Source: Caulobacter segnis (GTDB lineage: Bacteria; Pseudomonadota; Alphaproteobacteria; Caulobacterales; Caulobacteraceae). Taken from it: 64,000 nucleotides of DNA. The stretch spans positions 2,914,001 through 2,978,000 of the forward strand of contig NZ_CP096040.1 of NCBI RefSeq assembly GCF_023935105.1, given 5' to 3'. Below, one piece after another: positions 1 to 8,465 of the stretch. The translations under genes were made by a program, and so were the position numbers. Within the stretch, counting starts at the first letter, position 1. The number at the start of each line of letters is the position of its first letter. Under the pieces are notes generated by a model that was not told where the DNA came from, did no database searches, and saw nothing but the letters and a program-made list of their open reading frames with translations.

Positions 1-1001
1 TGGAGCTCATGGAGCGCCATCAGGTTTGGCCGACGGCGCTGAATTTCGAGCTCTGGACCCACTATGTGGCCGACCCCGACGGCGCCCTGGCCCGTGAGCT
101 GACCCGCCTGATCTCGCTGGGCGAGCCGATGACCGAACTGGTCAGCGAGGAGCTGGCCGCGGCCTATCTGCCCAAGGCCCGTCTGAACGAACAGATCCGC
201 GACGCCGGCGACCTGCTCTCCAAGGAGCTGGAAGCCGTCGCCAAGGCCATCCAGAACGCCCAGAAGTCGAACGCCGCCTTCGGCAAGGAACTGGCCGGCG
301 CCAGCAAGAGCCTGGACAAGTCGACCGACGTCGAAGCCATCAAGATCGTGGTGGACAACCTCGCCGAGGCCACCCGCCGCGTGCACAAGGAAAACCAGTC
401 GCTGGAAACGCGCCTGGCCGACTCCACCGCCGAGGTCGAGCGTCTGCGCGAGCACCTGGAGCAGGTCCGCCGCGACGCCACCACCGACGGCCTGACCAAC
501 CTCGCCAACCGCAAGGCCTTCGACGAGGAGCTGGACCGCGCCTGCGCCGACGCCGACGACAGCGGCACGACCCTTTGCCTGGCCGTCCTCGACATCGACC
601 ACTTCAAGGGCTTCAACGACACCTGGGGCCACCAGACCGGCGACCAGGTCATCCGCTACGTCGCCTCGGTGATCGGCCGCGTCGCCGCCCCGCCGCGCTT
701 CGCCGCCCGCTACGGCGGCGAGGAATTCGCGATGATCTTCCCGCGCGAGGCCTCGGCGATCGTCGCCACCACTCTGGAAGAGATCCGCGTCGAGGTCTCC
801 TCGCGCATGCTCAAGCGTCGCTCGACCAACGAAGACCTGGGCGCCATCACCATCTCGTCGGGCTTCGCCGAGCGTCGTCCGAACGAGACCGGCCACTCGA
901 TCATGGAACGCGCCGACGCGGCGCTCTACGCCTCCAAGCGCGGCGGGCGCAACCGGGTCACGGCGGCGGAAGCCATGCCAGCCTCGGCCAACGCGGCCTG
1001 A
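1..1001 (+). CDS. dgcB: GGDEF diguanylate cyclase, DgcB-like (5' end outside the window)
   Basis: Makes cyclic di-GMP from two GTP and so favours the surface-attached state. The first in-window ATG is at position 9, but the frame is open to the window edge. The first residues (MERHQVWPTALNFELW) look like the middle of the N-terminal helical region of this family, so the true start is probably upstream. Residues about 45-155 are helical with coiled-coil character, and the GGDEF domain follows. The active-site motif is RYGGEEF, with GGEEF at about residues 236-240. The product-inhibition I-site (RxxD, five residues before GGEEF) reads APPR, so feedback inhibition at the usual site is not expected. 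The coiled coil before GGDEF resembles Caulobacter DgcB, and the downstream gene order also fits that locus. The domain call is firm; the DgcB identity is by similarity of architecture and context. Confidence 0.88.
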   Translation, partial: ELMERHQVWPTALNFELWTHYVADPDGALARELTRLISLGEPMTELVSEELAAAYLPKARLNEQIRDAGDLLSKELEAVAKAIQNAQKSNAAFGKELAGASKSLDKSTDVEAIKIVVDNLAEATRRVHKENQSLETRLADSTAEVERLREHLEQVRRDATTDGLTNLANRKAFDEELDRACADADDSGTTLCLAVLDIDHFKGFNDTWGHQTGDQVIRYVASVIGRVAAPPRFAARYGGEEFAMIFPREASAIVATTLEEIRVEVSSRMLKRRSTNEDLGAITISSGFAERRPNETGHSIMERADAALYASKRGGRNRVTAAEAMPASANAA

Positions 1002-1028
1002 TCCCCCTTCAGCAGAAGACCTACTGTC

Positions 1029-1064
1029 GCGCCGCCGGTCTCACGATCGGCGGCGTCTTTCTTT
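1029..1064 (+). terminator. Rho-independent terminator after the diguanylate cyclase
   Basis: An 8-bp GC stem (CGCCGCCG at 1030-1037 pairing with CGGCGGCG at 1048-1055) has a 10-base loop and is followed by a T-rich stretch (TCTTTCTTTT). It lies 28 bases after the stop codon of the cyclase gene. Confidence 0.8.
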
Positions 1065-1136
1065 TGAAGATTCCGCTAGCCTTCCCAAGGGGTAAAGGCG
1101 CCTAGACTCCCGCCAACGATCAAAGGGAGCCGGACC

Positions 1137-1952
1137 ATGACCGCCCACGGGGACTATCAGAAGATCCGCGTCTCGACGCAGGACGGCGTCGCCACCGTCA
1201 CCCTGGCCGATCCGGCCACGCTGAACGCGGCCAGCCTGGAGATCGCCCGCGAGCTGATCCACGCCTTCTCGTCCATCGCGGCGGGCAAGATCGAGGCGCG
1301 GGCGGTGATCCTGACCGGCGAAGGTCGCGGCTTCTGCTCGGGGGCCAATCTTTCGGGCGGCGGCGCGGCGGGACGCGAACTGGACGTCGACGGCAAGCCC
1401 GACGCCGGCTCGGCGCTGGAGAACACCTACAACCCGCTGATGACCCTGCTGCGCGACTTCCCGCTGCCGATCGTCACGGCGGTGAACGGTCCGGCGGCCG
1501 GCGTCGGCTGCTCGATCGCCCTGATGGGCGACATCATCGTCGCGGCCGAGAGCGCCTATTTCCTGCAAGCCTTCCGCCGCATCGGCCTGGTGCCCGACGG
1601 CGGCTCGACCTACCTGCTGCCGCGCCTGATCGGCAAGGCCCGGGCGATGGAGATGATGCTGCTGGGCGACAAGATCCCGGCCGCCACGGCCCTGCAATGG
1701 GGCCTGGTCAACCGCTGCGTCCCGGACGAGGAACTGGTCGGCGCCGCCACCGCCATCGCCCTGGAACTGGCGCGCGGCCCGGCGGCCCTGCGGTCCATCC
1801 GCAAGCTGGTCTGGGACAGCCTCGACAGCGACTGGACCGGTCAGCTGCACGCCGAGCGCAAGGCCCAGAAGTTCGCCGGCAAGACCGAGGACTTCCTCGA
1901 AGGCGTCAGCGCCTTCCTCCAGAAGCGCGCGGCGGCGTTCAAGGGACGATAG
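1137..1952 (+). CDS. Enoyl-CoA hydratase/isomerase family protein
   Basis: A 271-residue crotonase-fold protein, the normal length for the family. Members hydrate or isomerise acyl-CoA substrates, mostly in fatty-acid or aromatic-acid degradation. The first oxyanion-hole segment is GRGFCSGANLS near residues 63-73, and the second is in the NGPAAGVGCSIAL segment near residue 120. AAAGGGAG lies about ten bases before the ATG and supports this start. The gene stands alone and converges on the amidase-like gene, with a 14-base overlap of the two 3' ends. The substrate cannot be told from the sequence; PaaG-like isomerases are one possibility. Confidence 0.87.
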   Translation: MTAHGDYQKIRVSTQDGVATVTLADPATLNAASLEIARELIHAFSSIAAGKIEARAVILTGEGRGFCSGANLSGGGAAGRELDVDGKPDAGSALENTYNPLMTLLRDFPLPIVTAVNGPAAGVGCSIALMGDIIVAAESAYFLQAFRRIGLVPDGGSTYLLPRLIGKARAMEMMLLGDKIPAATALQWGLVNRCVPDEELVGAATAIALELARGPAALRSIRKLVWDSLDSDWTGQLHAERKAQKFAGKTEDFLEGVSAFLQKRAAAFKGR

Positions 1953-3264
1953 GCGCCGCCCTAGCCGGCAGCATCGCCAGGGTCTTCTTGGAAATCCTGG
2001 CCACGACGTGCGGGCGCGGATCGACCACCTCGGCAATGTCGTAGGCGACGGACGCGCCCAGCACGGCGGCGATTTCGGAGTCGTCTAGGCCGTAGCGTTC
2101 CTTGACCCAGCGCGCCAGGCCCGAGGTCGCCATCTTCAGCGCCTCGTCCAGGGTGTTGTCGACGCCCGAGACCATCACGAACTCGGCGTCCTCGCTCCAG
2201 GGCTGCCCCAGTGAGCGTCCCTTGATAAGCTCGACGGTCAAGGTGACATCCAGCGAGGTCTCCAGCCCCTGGCCAGTGATCTCGCCATCGCCCTGCAGGG
2301 CGTGGCCGTCGCCGAACGACAGCAGGGCTCCGGCCCGGAAGACCGGCAGGTACAGGGTCGCGCCCGTGGTCAGTCGCGAATAGTCCAGGTTGCCGCCGTG
2401 AAACCCCAGGTCGCCGGCCGCGAGGGCCTGGGCGCCGGGCGGGGCCACCCCGATCGAGCCGATCATCGGCTCCAGCGGCAGGACGAAGTCGGACAGCTTC
2501 CCGCCGACGACCGGCCGCCCCTCGTTGCGCTCGCGATCCAGCTTCCAGGTCGAATCCCAGCCGGCGCGCGGCGTCTGGAGGTAGCCGGCCTGGACGGCGC
2601 GGGCGCTGAGCCGGCCGCTGGCCATCTTGGCGGTGTCGCGGTTCAGGGCCACGCGGTCGAAGCGGATCGCCAGGGTGTCGCCGGGCATGGCGCCGTCGAC
2701 ATAGAACGGGCCGGTCAGGGTGTTGCCCGGCATCCCGCGCCAGACCAGCCCGGCGTCGCGCCCCTCGTTGTCCAAGGTGGTGGTGCGGATCGTGTCGCCG
2801 GGCGCGACATGCAGCACAGGCGGCGCATCGGGCGAATAGCGGGTCTGGAAGGTGGCCGGGGCGAAATCGTGGGTCTTGGGCGCACGTCGCTCAGGATTGC
2901 GCGCGCCCTCGACGGTGACCGCGACGCCGTACAGCGCCCCTTCGCCGGCCAAGCCGTCCTTGCCGGGCCGCAGGGTCAGCGTCCCGACGGGCAGAGTTCC
3001 ACGCGACAGGGTCAGGACCAGCCGGCCGCCCGCCTCGCGCCCGGATACGACCAGCGGCCACGTCCCGACCTCGTCCAGAGGACCGGTGGTTCCGGTCACC
3101 GCGCCGCCTTCGCCCCGCGCCAGGGTCATGACCGCCGCCGAGCCGCCGCCGGCGAAGCGCGCCACCAGATTCCAGGGACCGGTCCAGTCGACCGGTGCGG
3201 TCGGGGCCGCGTAGGCTGCCGGCGACCCCAGCAGAAGACCGATCGCCAGACCCGCGCGCAGCAT
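1939..3264 (-). CDS. Secreted acetamidase/formamidase family protein
   Basis: A 441-residue protein with a cleavable signal peptide (MLRAGLAIGLLLGSPAAYA) and therefore probably periplasmic. The region from about residue 130 onward matches the FmdA/AmdA acetamidase-formamidase fold, with the typical early segment about binding under a PGDT motif (HVAPGDTIRTTTLDNEG) and a later GDGHALQGDGEI segment near residue 330. Characterised members hydrolyse formamide or short amides, but the exported members are not well characterised and the substrate here is unknown. An N-terminal domain of about 110 residues precedes the amidase part and may be a beta-rich accessory domain. It overlaps the 3' end of the enoyl-CoA hydratase gene. 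Confidence 0.82.
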   Translation of the reverse strand: MLRAGLAIGLLLGSPAAYAAPTAPVDWTGPWNLVARFAGGGSAAVMTLARGEGGAVTGTTGPLDEVGTWPLVVSGREAGGRLVLTLSRGTLPVGTLTLRPGKDGLAGEGALYGVAVTVEGARNPERRAPKTHDFAPATFQTRYSPDAPPVLHVAPGDTIRTTTLDNEGRDAGLVWRGMPGNTLTGPFYVDGAMPGDTLAIRFDRVALNRDTAKMASGRLSARAVQAGYLQTPRAGWDSTWKLDRERNEGRPVVGGKLSDFVLPLEPMIGSIGVAPPGAQALAAGDLGFHGGNLDYSRLTTGATLYLPVFRAGALLSFGDGHALQGDGEITGQGLETSLDVTLTVELIKGRSLGQPWSEDAEFVMVSGVDNTLDEALKMATSGLARWVKERYGLDDSEIAAVLGASVAYDIAEVVDPRPHVVARISKKTLAMLPARAAPIVP

Positions 3265-3273
3265 GCTTCCCCC

Positions 3274-3669
3274 TTACCCCTGCAGATACGGCTTGTAGCT
3301 CTTCTCCTCGACGATGTCCGAGCCGGCCGCCTCGTTGATGGCGCGCTTGAGGGCGGCGCGGCGGTCGTTGTCGATGTAGACGCGACGGGCCAGAGCCACG
3401 AAGTCGGGACCGAAGTCCTGGCGGCGCTCGCAGTCGCGCTTGCCATCCTCGATGTCCCAGAGGGCGGCGTTGACGCTCGTCAGCTCGTCGGTCAGGCGGG
3501 CGATCTCGGCGGTCTCCGGCAGGTGCTCGCGGGCCGTGGCCTCCAGCAGGGCCAGTTCCTTGCGGACATTGGCCTCCTTGGCGGGATCGCCGATGCGCTG
3601 GGCCTTCACGCGCAGGATGGTGATCTTGTCGACCAGTTCGCCCGCCGAGATCGGCGCGAGGATGGACAT
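3274..3669 (-). CDS. DUF6165 family protein
   Basis: A 131-residue soluble, helical protein starting MSILAPISAGELVDKITILR, the usual start of the DUF6165 family. No enzymatic motif is visible. The ATG directly abuts the TGA of the upstream glycosyltransferase gene (TGAATG), so the two are almost certainly co-transcribed and translationally coupled. Members of this family often lie next to GT9-type glycosyltransferases or TPR proteins of cell-surface polysaccharide loci. An accessory role to the neighbouring transferase is inferred from that. Confidence 0.75.
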   Translation of the reverse strand: MSILAPISAGELVDKITILRVKAQRIGDPAKEANVRKELALLEATAREHLPETAEIARLTDELTSVNAALWDIEDGKRDCERRQDFGPDFVALARRVYIDNDRRAALKRAINEAAGSDIVEEKSYKPYLQG

Positions 3670-4644
3670 TCAGGAGGCTCCGGAAACCAGCGTCTTGAGG
3701 GCGTCCCAGGCCGCGTCGACCGGCAGGGCGCTCATGCCGCTTCCGTAGTCCTCCGCGACCAGCATCTCAAGCCGCTGGGCGGCCGGGCGGAACTTCACGG
3801 ACTTGCGGCGGTCCTGCTGCAGCGACAAGAGCGGCGCGCCGCCGGCGGCCAGCATGTGGCCAGGCCCGGCGTCATTGGCGACCCCTGCCGCCAGGCGTCC
3901 GGCCAGGGCGATGACCAGCAGCGGACCCTTCACACCCGTGAAGCCGTCGATGCGATTGCGTTCGGGCTGCAAGCCCTCGGGGACCTCGCGGGCGGCGATG
4001 GCGGCGTCCTCGGCCTCGTCGGGTCCGAACAGGAAGACCGGCGTCCAGCCGTTGGCGATGATCCGCCGGGCCAGTTCCAGATAGTTCTCGAGCGGCCAGC
4101 GCTTGTCCTGACCGCCGGCGCCAGGCGCCAGACCGACATAGGTCGGGCCGGCCGGCAGCAGCGCCTCGGCAGCCTTCAGGGCGTCGGTGTTGTTGAGCGC
4201 CAAGGGCTTGGGCGCCCCCTGCCCGTCCGTCGCCAGGTCAAGAAGCCGCGCCAGGCGCTCGGTCACCGCCACGGGCCAGTCCTTGCGCCGCGCTTGACGA
4301 GCGGCGGAGACAAACCGTCCCGACGCACCGCGACGGGCCACGCCGCTGCGGCGCAGGTTCTCCTGGGTGTCGATGACGAGGTCGAACCTACGACCGCTAA
4401 ACGGCCTGCTCCACAGCAGGCCGTCCAGCGCGCCAGCCCCGTTCGGCCCCTCCAGGATCACCTCGTCGACATAGCCGGCCACGACGCTTTTCAGCGGTCC
4501 GGCGTAGACGGTCTCGCCCTTGGCCGCGCACCAGCTGATCCGCGCCTCGGGAAACGCCGCCCGTAGGCCGGCGATGAAGGGCAGCTTGATCAGGCCGTCG
4601 CCGATGACCTCGCCCATCGAATAGATCAGAACCGTCTGGACCAT
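3670..4644 (-). CDS. Glycosyltransferase family 9 (heptosyltransferase-like)
   Basis: A 324-residue GT-B fold protein of the ADP-heptose:LPS heptosyltransferase family. The N-terminal half has the MVQTVLIYSMGEVIGDGLIKLPF start typical of GT9. The C-terminal half has the sugar-nucleotide site: VGLAPGAGGQDKRWPLENY near residue 170 and NDAGPGHMLAAGG near residue 260. It would add a sugar to a lipopolysaccharide core or another surface glycan on the inner face of the membrane. It is the first gene of a two-gene unit with the DUF6165 gene and is divergent from the TetR regulator. The donor sugar is not predictable. Confidence 0.82.
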   Translation of the reverse strand: MVQTVLIYSMGEVIGDGLIKLPFIAGLRAAFPEARISWCAAKGETVYAGPLKSVVAGYVDEVILEGPNGAGALDGLLWSRPFSGRRFDLVIDTQENLRRSGVARRGASGRFVSAARQARRKDWPVAVTERLARLLDLATDGQGAPKPLALNNTDALKAAEALLPAGPTYVGLAPGAGGQDKRWPLENYLELARRIIANGWTPVFLFGPDEAEDAAIAAREVPEGLQPERNRIDGFTGVKGPLLVIALAGRLAAGVANDAGPGHMLAAGGAPLLSLQQDRRKSVKFRPAAQRLEMLVAEDYGSGMSALPVDAAWDALKTLVSGAS

Positions 4645-4696
4645 GGCCGTGTTTGGCCGCGCGCCGGCGGCGGGTCAATCGCGATCACGGAAATGT

Positions 4697-4712
4697 AAGT
4701 GAACACTCACTT
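4697..4712. promoter_or_regulatory. Palindromic operator, probably for the adjacent TetR regulator
   Basis: The sequence AAGTGAACACTCACTT is a perfect 16-base inverted repeat (AAGTGA-ACAC-TCACTT). It lies 33 bases before the tetR ATG and 53 bases from the divergent GT9 start. Palindromes of this size and place are typical autoregulatory TetR operators. Binding is inferred from symmetry and position. Confidence 0.6.
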
Positions 4713-4744
4713 TCACTTCGACGAGGCCGTGCGATGCTCCGGTC

Positions 4745-5305
4745 ATGAGCGCCAAGCCCCGCATCGAACGCGCCGCCCTCGAGGCCTTCGTTATCGAAGG
4801 CGTGGACGCCACGACGACCAGGACCATCGCCGCCCGCGCGGGCGTCTCCGAGGGCGCGATCTATCGCCACTGGAAGAGCAAGGACGCCTTGGCCGTCGGC
4901 CTGTTCATGGACTGCCACCGCCGCCTCTCGGCGCTGGTCGAGGATGAGGCCAGCGCCGCCGACGGGATCAAGGCCAAGGCCGCGGCTCTGGTGAAAGCCT
5001 ACTGCGCGGTGGCGGACGAGGACTGGCTTCTGTTCTCGTTCCATCTTCTGCAGCTGCACCACTTCCTGCCCTACTACCAGGAGGACGGTCGCGACCCGGT
5101 CACCCTGGTCGAGGACGTGATCAAGCGGGCCATGATCAACGCCGAGCTGCCGCCGGGCGACCCGCGCGTGCTGGCCGCCATGGCCATCGGCGTGATCACT
5201 CAAACCGCGCAAAACAAGGCCTACGGCCGCCTGGGCGACGACGCCCTCTCGGCCCACGCTCCCCTGATGACCGCGGCCGTTCAGGCCGTGCTCTTCGCGC
5301 GCTGA
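4745..5305 (+). CDS. TetR family transcriptional regulator
   Basis: A 186-residue regulator. The N-terminal helix-turn-helix covers about residues 5-50 and includes the hallmark TRTIAARAGVSEGAIYRHWKS. The C-terminal ligand domain is variable, so the ligand cannot be predicted. The palindrome just upstream suggests autoregulation. The acyltransferase gene starts 16 bases after the stop, so the regulator probably controls its own operon and perhaps responds to a lipid-like molecule. That last point is inference from the neighbour. Confidence 0.87.
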   Translation: MSAKPRIERAALEAFVIEGVDATTTRTIAARAGVSEGAIYRHWKSKDALAVGLFMDCHRRLSALVEDEASAADGIKAKAAALVKAYCAVADEDWLLFSFHLLQLHHFLPYYQEDGRDPVTLVEDVIKRAMINAELPPGDPRVLAAMAIGVITQTAQNKAYGRLGDDALSAHAPLMTAAVQAVLFAR

Positions 5306-5320
5306 AGGAAGCTGACGGAT

Positions 5321-6115
5321 ATGCGCAGCGCGCTGTTCAACGCCTATTACTGGGTTCTGTCGATCTTCTATGGCCTGTCGGCGGCCTTCGCCGCCCTGGC
5401 GCCAGGGCGCGACGCCGTCACCTTCGTGCTGCGCCTCTACAGCCGGCGGATGCTGACGACGCTTGACGCCCTGGCCGGCGTGAAGGTCCAGCTGAAGGGC
5501 CTGGAGAACCTGCCGCCCGGTCCGTGCATCATCGCCGCCAAGCACCACAGCTGGGGCGACGGCTTCGTGATGTTCGCCCATGTCGACAACCTCAGCTTCG
5601 TCACAGGCGACCATCTGGAGCGGTTTCCGCTGGTCGGGGCGATCCTGAAGAAGTTCGGCGCGATCGTCGTCGACAGCTGCGGCGGTCCCGAGGCCCGCAA
5701 GGCGCTGTCCGAAAGCGCCGCCCAGGTCGCGGCCGAGGGTCGGCGCATCCTGATCTATCCTGAAGGCCATCTGGCCGCGCCAGGTGAACGGTTCCGTTAC
5801 CGGACGGGTGTCTATTACATGAGCAAGGACTTCGGCCTGCCGGTGGTGCCGGTGGCGACGAACCTGGGCTGCTTCTGGAAGCAGCGCGAGAAGAAGAAGA
5901 GCCCGGGAACCGCGACCGTCGAGTTCCTGCCGCCCCTGCCCCGGGGCCTTGAGAAGGACGCGTTCATGCAGCGCATGGAGGCTGTGATCGAAGGCCGGAC
6001 GAACGAACTGATCGCCCAGGCGACCGGGCGACCGGTCACGCCGTCGGTGCTGGTCGAGTGGAACGGGCGGACGAACGTGGCGACGCCGCCGGTCGAGGCG
6101 CCCGCCCATGGCTGA
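5321..6115 (+). CDS. 1-acyl-sn-glycerol-3-phosphate acyltransferase (PlsC-like)
   Basis: A 264-residue membrane-associated acyltransferase. The catalytic HX4D motif reads HHSWGD near residue 73, and the glycerophosphate-binding motif reads YPEGH near residue 147. An N-terminal hydrophobic segment (residues 5-30) should anchor it in the inner membrane. Members transfer an acyl group to lysophosphatidate, forming phosphatidate for phospholipid synthesis. It follows a TetR gene and overlaps the next gene by eight bases, so this is probably a regulated accessory PlsC rather than the housekeeping copy. Confidence 0.85.
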   Translation: MRSALFNAYYWVLSIFYGLSAAFAALAPGRDAVTFVLRLYSRRMLTTLDALAGVKVQLKGLENLPPGPCIIAAKHHSWGDGFVMFAHVDNLSFVTGDHLERFPLVGAILKKFGAIVVDSCGGPEARKALSESAAQVAAEGRRILIYPEGHLAAPGERFRYRTGVYYMSKDFGLPVVPVATNLGCFWKQREKKKSPGTATVEFLPPLPRGLEKDAFMQRMEAVIEGRTNELIAQATGRPVTPSVLVEWNGRTNVATPPVEAPAHG

Positions 6116-6434
6116 TCAACAACCGTCCACCGACCACGAACGGCGGTTCCACGCCACGGCCGTCATGGGCGTCTGGGGCTTGCTGGCGCTGTTCGGCGTC
6201 TATCTGGCGGTTACGTCGATCACGGCGCTGAACGCGCCAGGCGCCGCCAAGGACCCGAAGATCCTGGTCTTCGTGTCGAGCTGCTGGGCGCTTCCGATCT
6301 TCGCCGGCGTGGCCGCCATCGGCGGCTATTACGGCGTCAGGCGGTCGAGCCCGCGCCTGGCCCTTCTCACCGCCGCGCCAGCGATCGTGACGCTCATCGT
6401 CTTCGCCAGCGCCTTTGGCGCCTGGTGGACCTAA
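6108..6434 (+). CDS. Small inner-membrane protein of unknown function
   Basis: A 108-residue protein with three predicted membrane segments, at about residues 18-38, 55-75 and 86-106, after a short polar N-terminus (MADQQPSTDHERRF). No family is recognised. The start codon lies inside the end of the acyltransferase gene (eight-base overlap), so it is the third gene of the tetR-plsC unit and is probably translated by coupling. A role in membrane lipid handling is only a guess from context. Confidence 0.65.
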   Translation: MADQQPSTDHERRFHATAVMGVWGLLALFGVYLAVTSITALNAPGAAKDPKILVFVSSCWALPIFAGVAAIGGYYGVRRSSPRLALLTAAPAIVTLIVFASAFGAWWT

Positions 6435-6436
6435 GG

Positions 6437-6844
6437 TTAATCCAGCGCTTCCGGCGCCGGCTGGATCGTGACGCTCTCGCCACAGCCGCAGGCGTCGGTT
6501 TCATTCGGATTGTGGAACACGAACTTCGAGGACAGCTTGGTCACTTCATAGTCGATCTCGGTCCCGATGAGGAACAGCACCGCCTTCGGCTCGACCAGGA
6601 TGGTGACGCCCTTGTCCTCGACGACCTCGTCGATCGGGCCCTTCTCCTTGGCGTATTCGAAGACGTATTCCTGGCCGGCGCAGCCACCGTTCTTCACGCC
6701 GACGCGAAGACCGACATAGGCGTCATCGGCCCCATCTTCGTGCTTTTTGGCCATGATCTCCTTCACACGCGCGGCCGCGGTGTCGGTCAGGGTGACGACC
6801 TTGGGGCGCGGGCGGCGGGGACGTGCGGTGATCGCGGTTTCCAT
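6437..6844 (-). CDS. sufA: A-type iron-sulfur carrier (SufA/IscA/HesB family)
   Basis: Carries nascent Fe-S clusters from the SufBCD scaffold to target proteins. The 135-residue form starting METAITARPR is chosen because a longer frame would run into the preceding gene. The three conserved ligand cysteines are present: one in NGGCAGQEY and two in the C-terminal ACGCGES. It is the last gene of the suf operon, 14 bases after the DUF59 gene. The N-terminal 20 residues are basic and proline-rich, longer than in most SufA proteins. Confidence 0.88.
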   Translation of the reverse strand: METAITARPRRPRPKVVTLTDTAAARVKEIMAKKHEDGADDAYVGLRVGVKNGGCAGQEYVFEYAKEKGPIDEVVEDKGVTILVEPKAVLFLIGTEIDYEVTKLSSKFVFHNPNETDACGCGESVTIQPAPEALD

Positions 6845-6858
6845 GACGTTCGAACCGA

Positions 6859-7215
6859 TCAGAACATGTTCAGTTGCAGCTTGGCCTCGTCGCTCATCCG
6901 CGAGGCGTCCCACGGCGGCTCGAAGACCAGCTCGACATTGCACGACTTCAGACCCGGGATTTCCATGACCGCGTCACGGACCCAGCCGGGCATCTCGCCG
7001 GCCACCGGACAGCCCGGCGCGGTCAGGGTCATGTCGATGGCCACATCCTTCTCGTCGCTGACGTCGACCTTGTAGATCAGCCCCAGCTCGTAGATGTCGA
7101 CCGGGATCTCCGGGTCGTAGACGGTCTTCAGCTTCTCGATCAGCTGGTCCGTCAGCCGATTGAGTTCGTCCTGCGAAAGGACGGTGACGGGCTCGGAGGA
7201 GGCGGCGTCGGTCAT
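6859..7215 (-). CDS. sufT: SUF system DUF59/MIP18 family protein (SufT-like)
   Basis: A 118-residue MIP18/DUF59 protein. Family members act late in Fe-S cluster maturation. The core motif is KTVYDPEIPVDIYELGLIY near residue 35, and the conserved cysteine lies in LTAPGCPVAGEMP. I chose the ATG at 7215 rather than a TTG at 7227 that would overlap the sufS stop. No good Shine-Dalgarno sequence is seen for either, which fits translational coupling to sufS eight bases upstream. The place between sufS and sufA supports a role in cluster transfer. Confidence 0.87.
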   Translation of the reverse strand: MTDAASSEPVTVLSQDELNRLTDQLIEKLKTVYDPEIPVDIYELGLIYKVDVSDEKDVAIDMTLTAPGCPVAGEMPGWVRDAVMEIPGLKSCNVELVFEPPWDASRMSDEAKLQLNMF

Positions 7216-7223
7216 CGGTGGGC

Positions 7224-8465
7224 TCAACTGAAGAAACTGCGGGCCTTGGCCAGCGCGTCGACGAACGCGTCGGCCTCGGCCTCGGTGTTATATAGGGCGA
7301 AGGAGGCGCGCGCGCTCGAGGTGACCCCGAAACGGCGCATCAGCGGCTCGGCGCAGTGGGTGCCGGCGCGCACGGCGACACCGTAGCGGTCCAGCACCTG
7401 GGCGATGTCGTGGGCGTGGGCGCCCTCGACCGTGAACGACAGCACCGCCCCCTTGCCGGGCGCCTCGCCCAGGATCCGCACGCCGTTGACGCCGCGGAGT
7501 TGCTCGGCGACCCGCTCGTAGAGGGCGTGCTCGTGGGCGAAGATGGCGTCGCGATCCAGGCCGCTCAGCCATTCGATAGCCGCGCCCAGGCCGACGGCTT
7601 CCAGGATCGCCGGCGTGCCGGCCTCGAACCGGTGCGGCGGATCGGCGTAGGTGATCCGGTTCATCGAGACCGAGCCGATCATCTCGCCGCCCCCTTGGTA
7701 CGGCGGCAGGGTGGCCAGGCGCTCGGCCTTGCCGTAGAGCACGCCGATGCCCGTCGGGCCGTACAGCTTGTGGCCGGAGAAGACGTAGAAGTCGACGTCC
7801 AGCGCTTTGACGTCGACGCGCGTGTGGACCACGCCCTGGCAGCCGTCCAGCAGCACCGGCGCGCCGGCCGCGTGGGCCAGGCGGACGATCTCGGCGACGT
7901 CGTTGACCGTGCCCAGCACGTTCGACATGTGGGTCACCGCGACCATCTTGGTCTTCTCGGACAGCAAGCCCTTGAAGGCCTCCATGTCCAGGCGGCCATC
8001 ATCCAGCACCGGGATGAACTTCAGGACCACGCCCTTGCGCTCGCGCAGGAAGTGCCACGGCACGATGTTGGCGTGGTGCTCCATTTCGGAGATCACGATC
8101 TCGTCGCCGGCGTTCAGCGACAGGCCGAACGACGAGGCGACCAGGTTGACCGCCTCGGTCGCGCTCTTGGTCCAGACGACCTCGGTCGGCTCGGCATTGA
8201 TGAAGCAGGCGACCGTTTCCCGCGCCTTTTCATAGACTTCCGTCGTTTCGTTCGCCAGGGTATGCAGGCCGCGATGGACGTTGGCGTACGAGGTGCGGGC
8301 CAGCCCGGTCATGGCGTCCAGCACCACGTCGGGCTTCTGGGCGCTGGCGGCGCTGTCCAGATAGATCAGCGGCTTGCCGTGCACGGTCCGTTGCAGGATC
8401 GGGAACTGCTGGCGGATCGCGGCGACGTCGAACGGGGCGTCGCCAAAAGGCGTGTCGAGGGCCAT
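7224..8465 (-). CDS. sufS: SufS-type cysteine desulfurase (group II)
   Basis: A PLP enzyme that takes sulfur from cysteine for cluster assembly. It has 413 residues, the usual SufS length. The PLP-binding lysine is in FSGHKLYGPTGIG near residue 231, and the catalytic cysteine is in VRAGTHCAEPLMRRFG near residue 370. The sufD TGA and the sufS ATG share one base (TGATG). This operon also encodes a second, IscS/NifS-like desulfurase next to iscR. No SufE or SufU partner is encoded within the operon. Confidence 0.93.
   Translation of the reverse strand: MALDTPFGDAPFDVAAIRQQFPILQRTVHGKPLIYLDSAASAQKPDVVLDAMTGLARTSYANVHRGLHTLANETTEVYEKARETVACFINAEPTEVVWTKSATEAVNLVASSFGLSLNAGDEIVISEMEHHANIVPWHFLRERKGVVLKFIPVLDDGRLDMEAFKGLLSEKTKMVAVTHMSNVLGTVNDVAEIVRLAHAAGAPVLLDGCQGVVHTRVDVKALDVDFYVFSGHKLYGPTGIGVLYGKAERLATLPPYQGGGEMIGSVSMNRITYADPPHRFEAGTPAILEAVGLGAAIEWLSGLDRDAIFAHEHALYERVAEQLRGVNGVRILGEAPGKGAVLSFTVEGAHAHDIAQVLDRYGVAVRAGTHCAEPLMRRFGVTSSARASFALYNTEAEADAFVDALAKARSFFS

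Noticed and set aside
2302..4566. A 754-codon plus-strand open frame
   Set aside because: It lies opposite the amidase, DUF6165 and GT9 genes, each of which has clear family sequence. The translated product has no recognisable domain.
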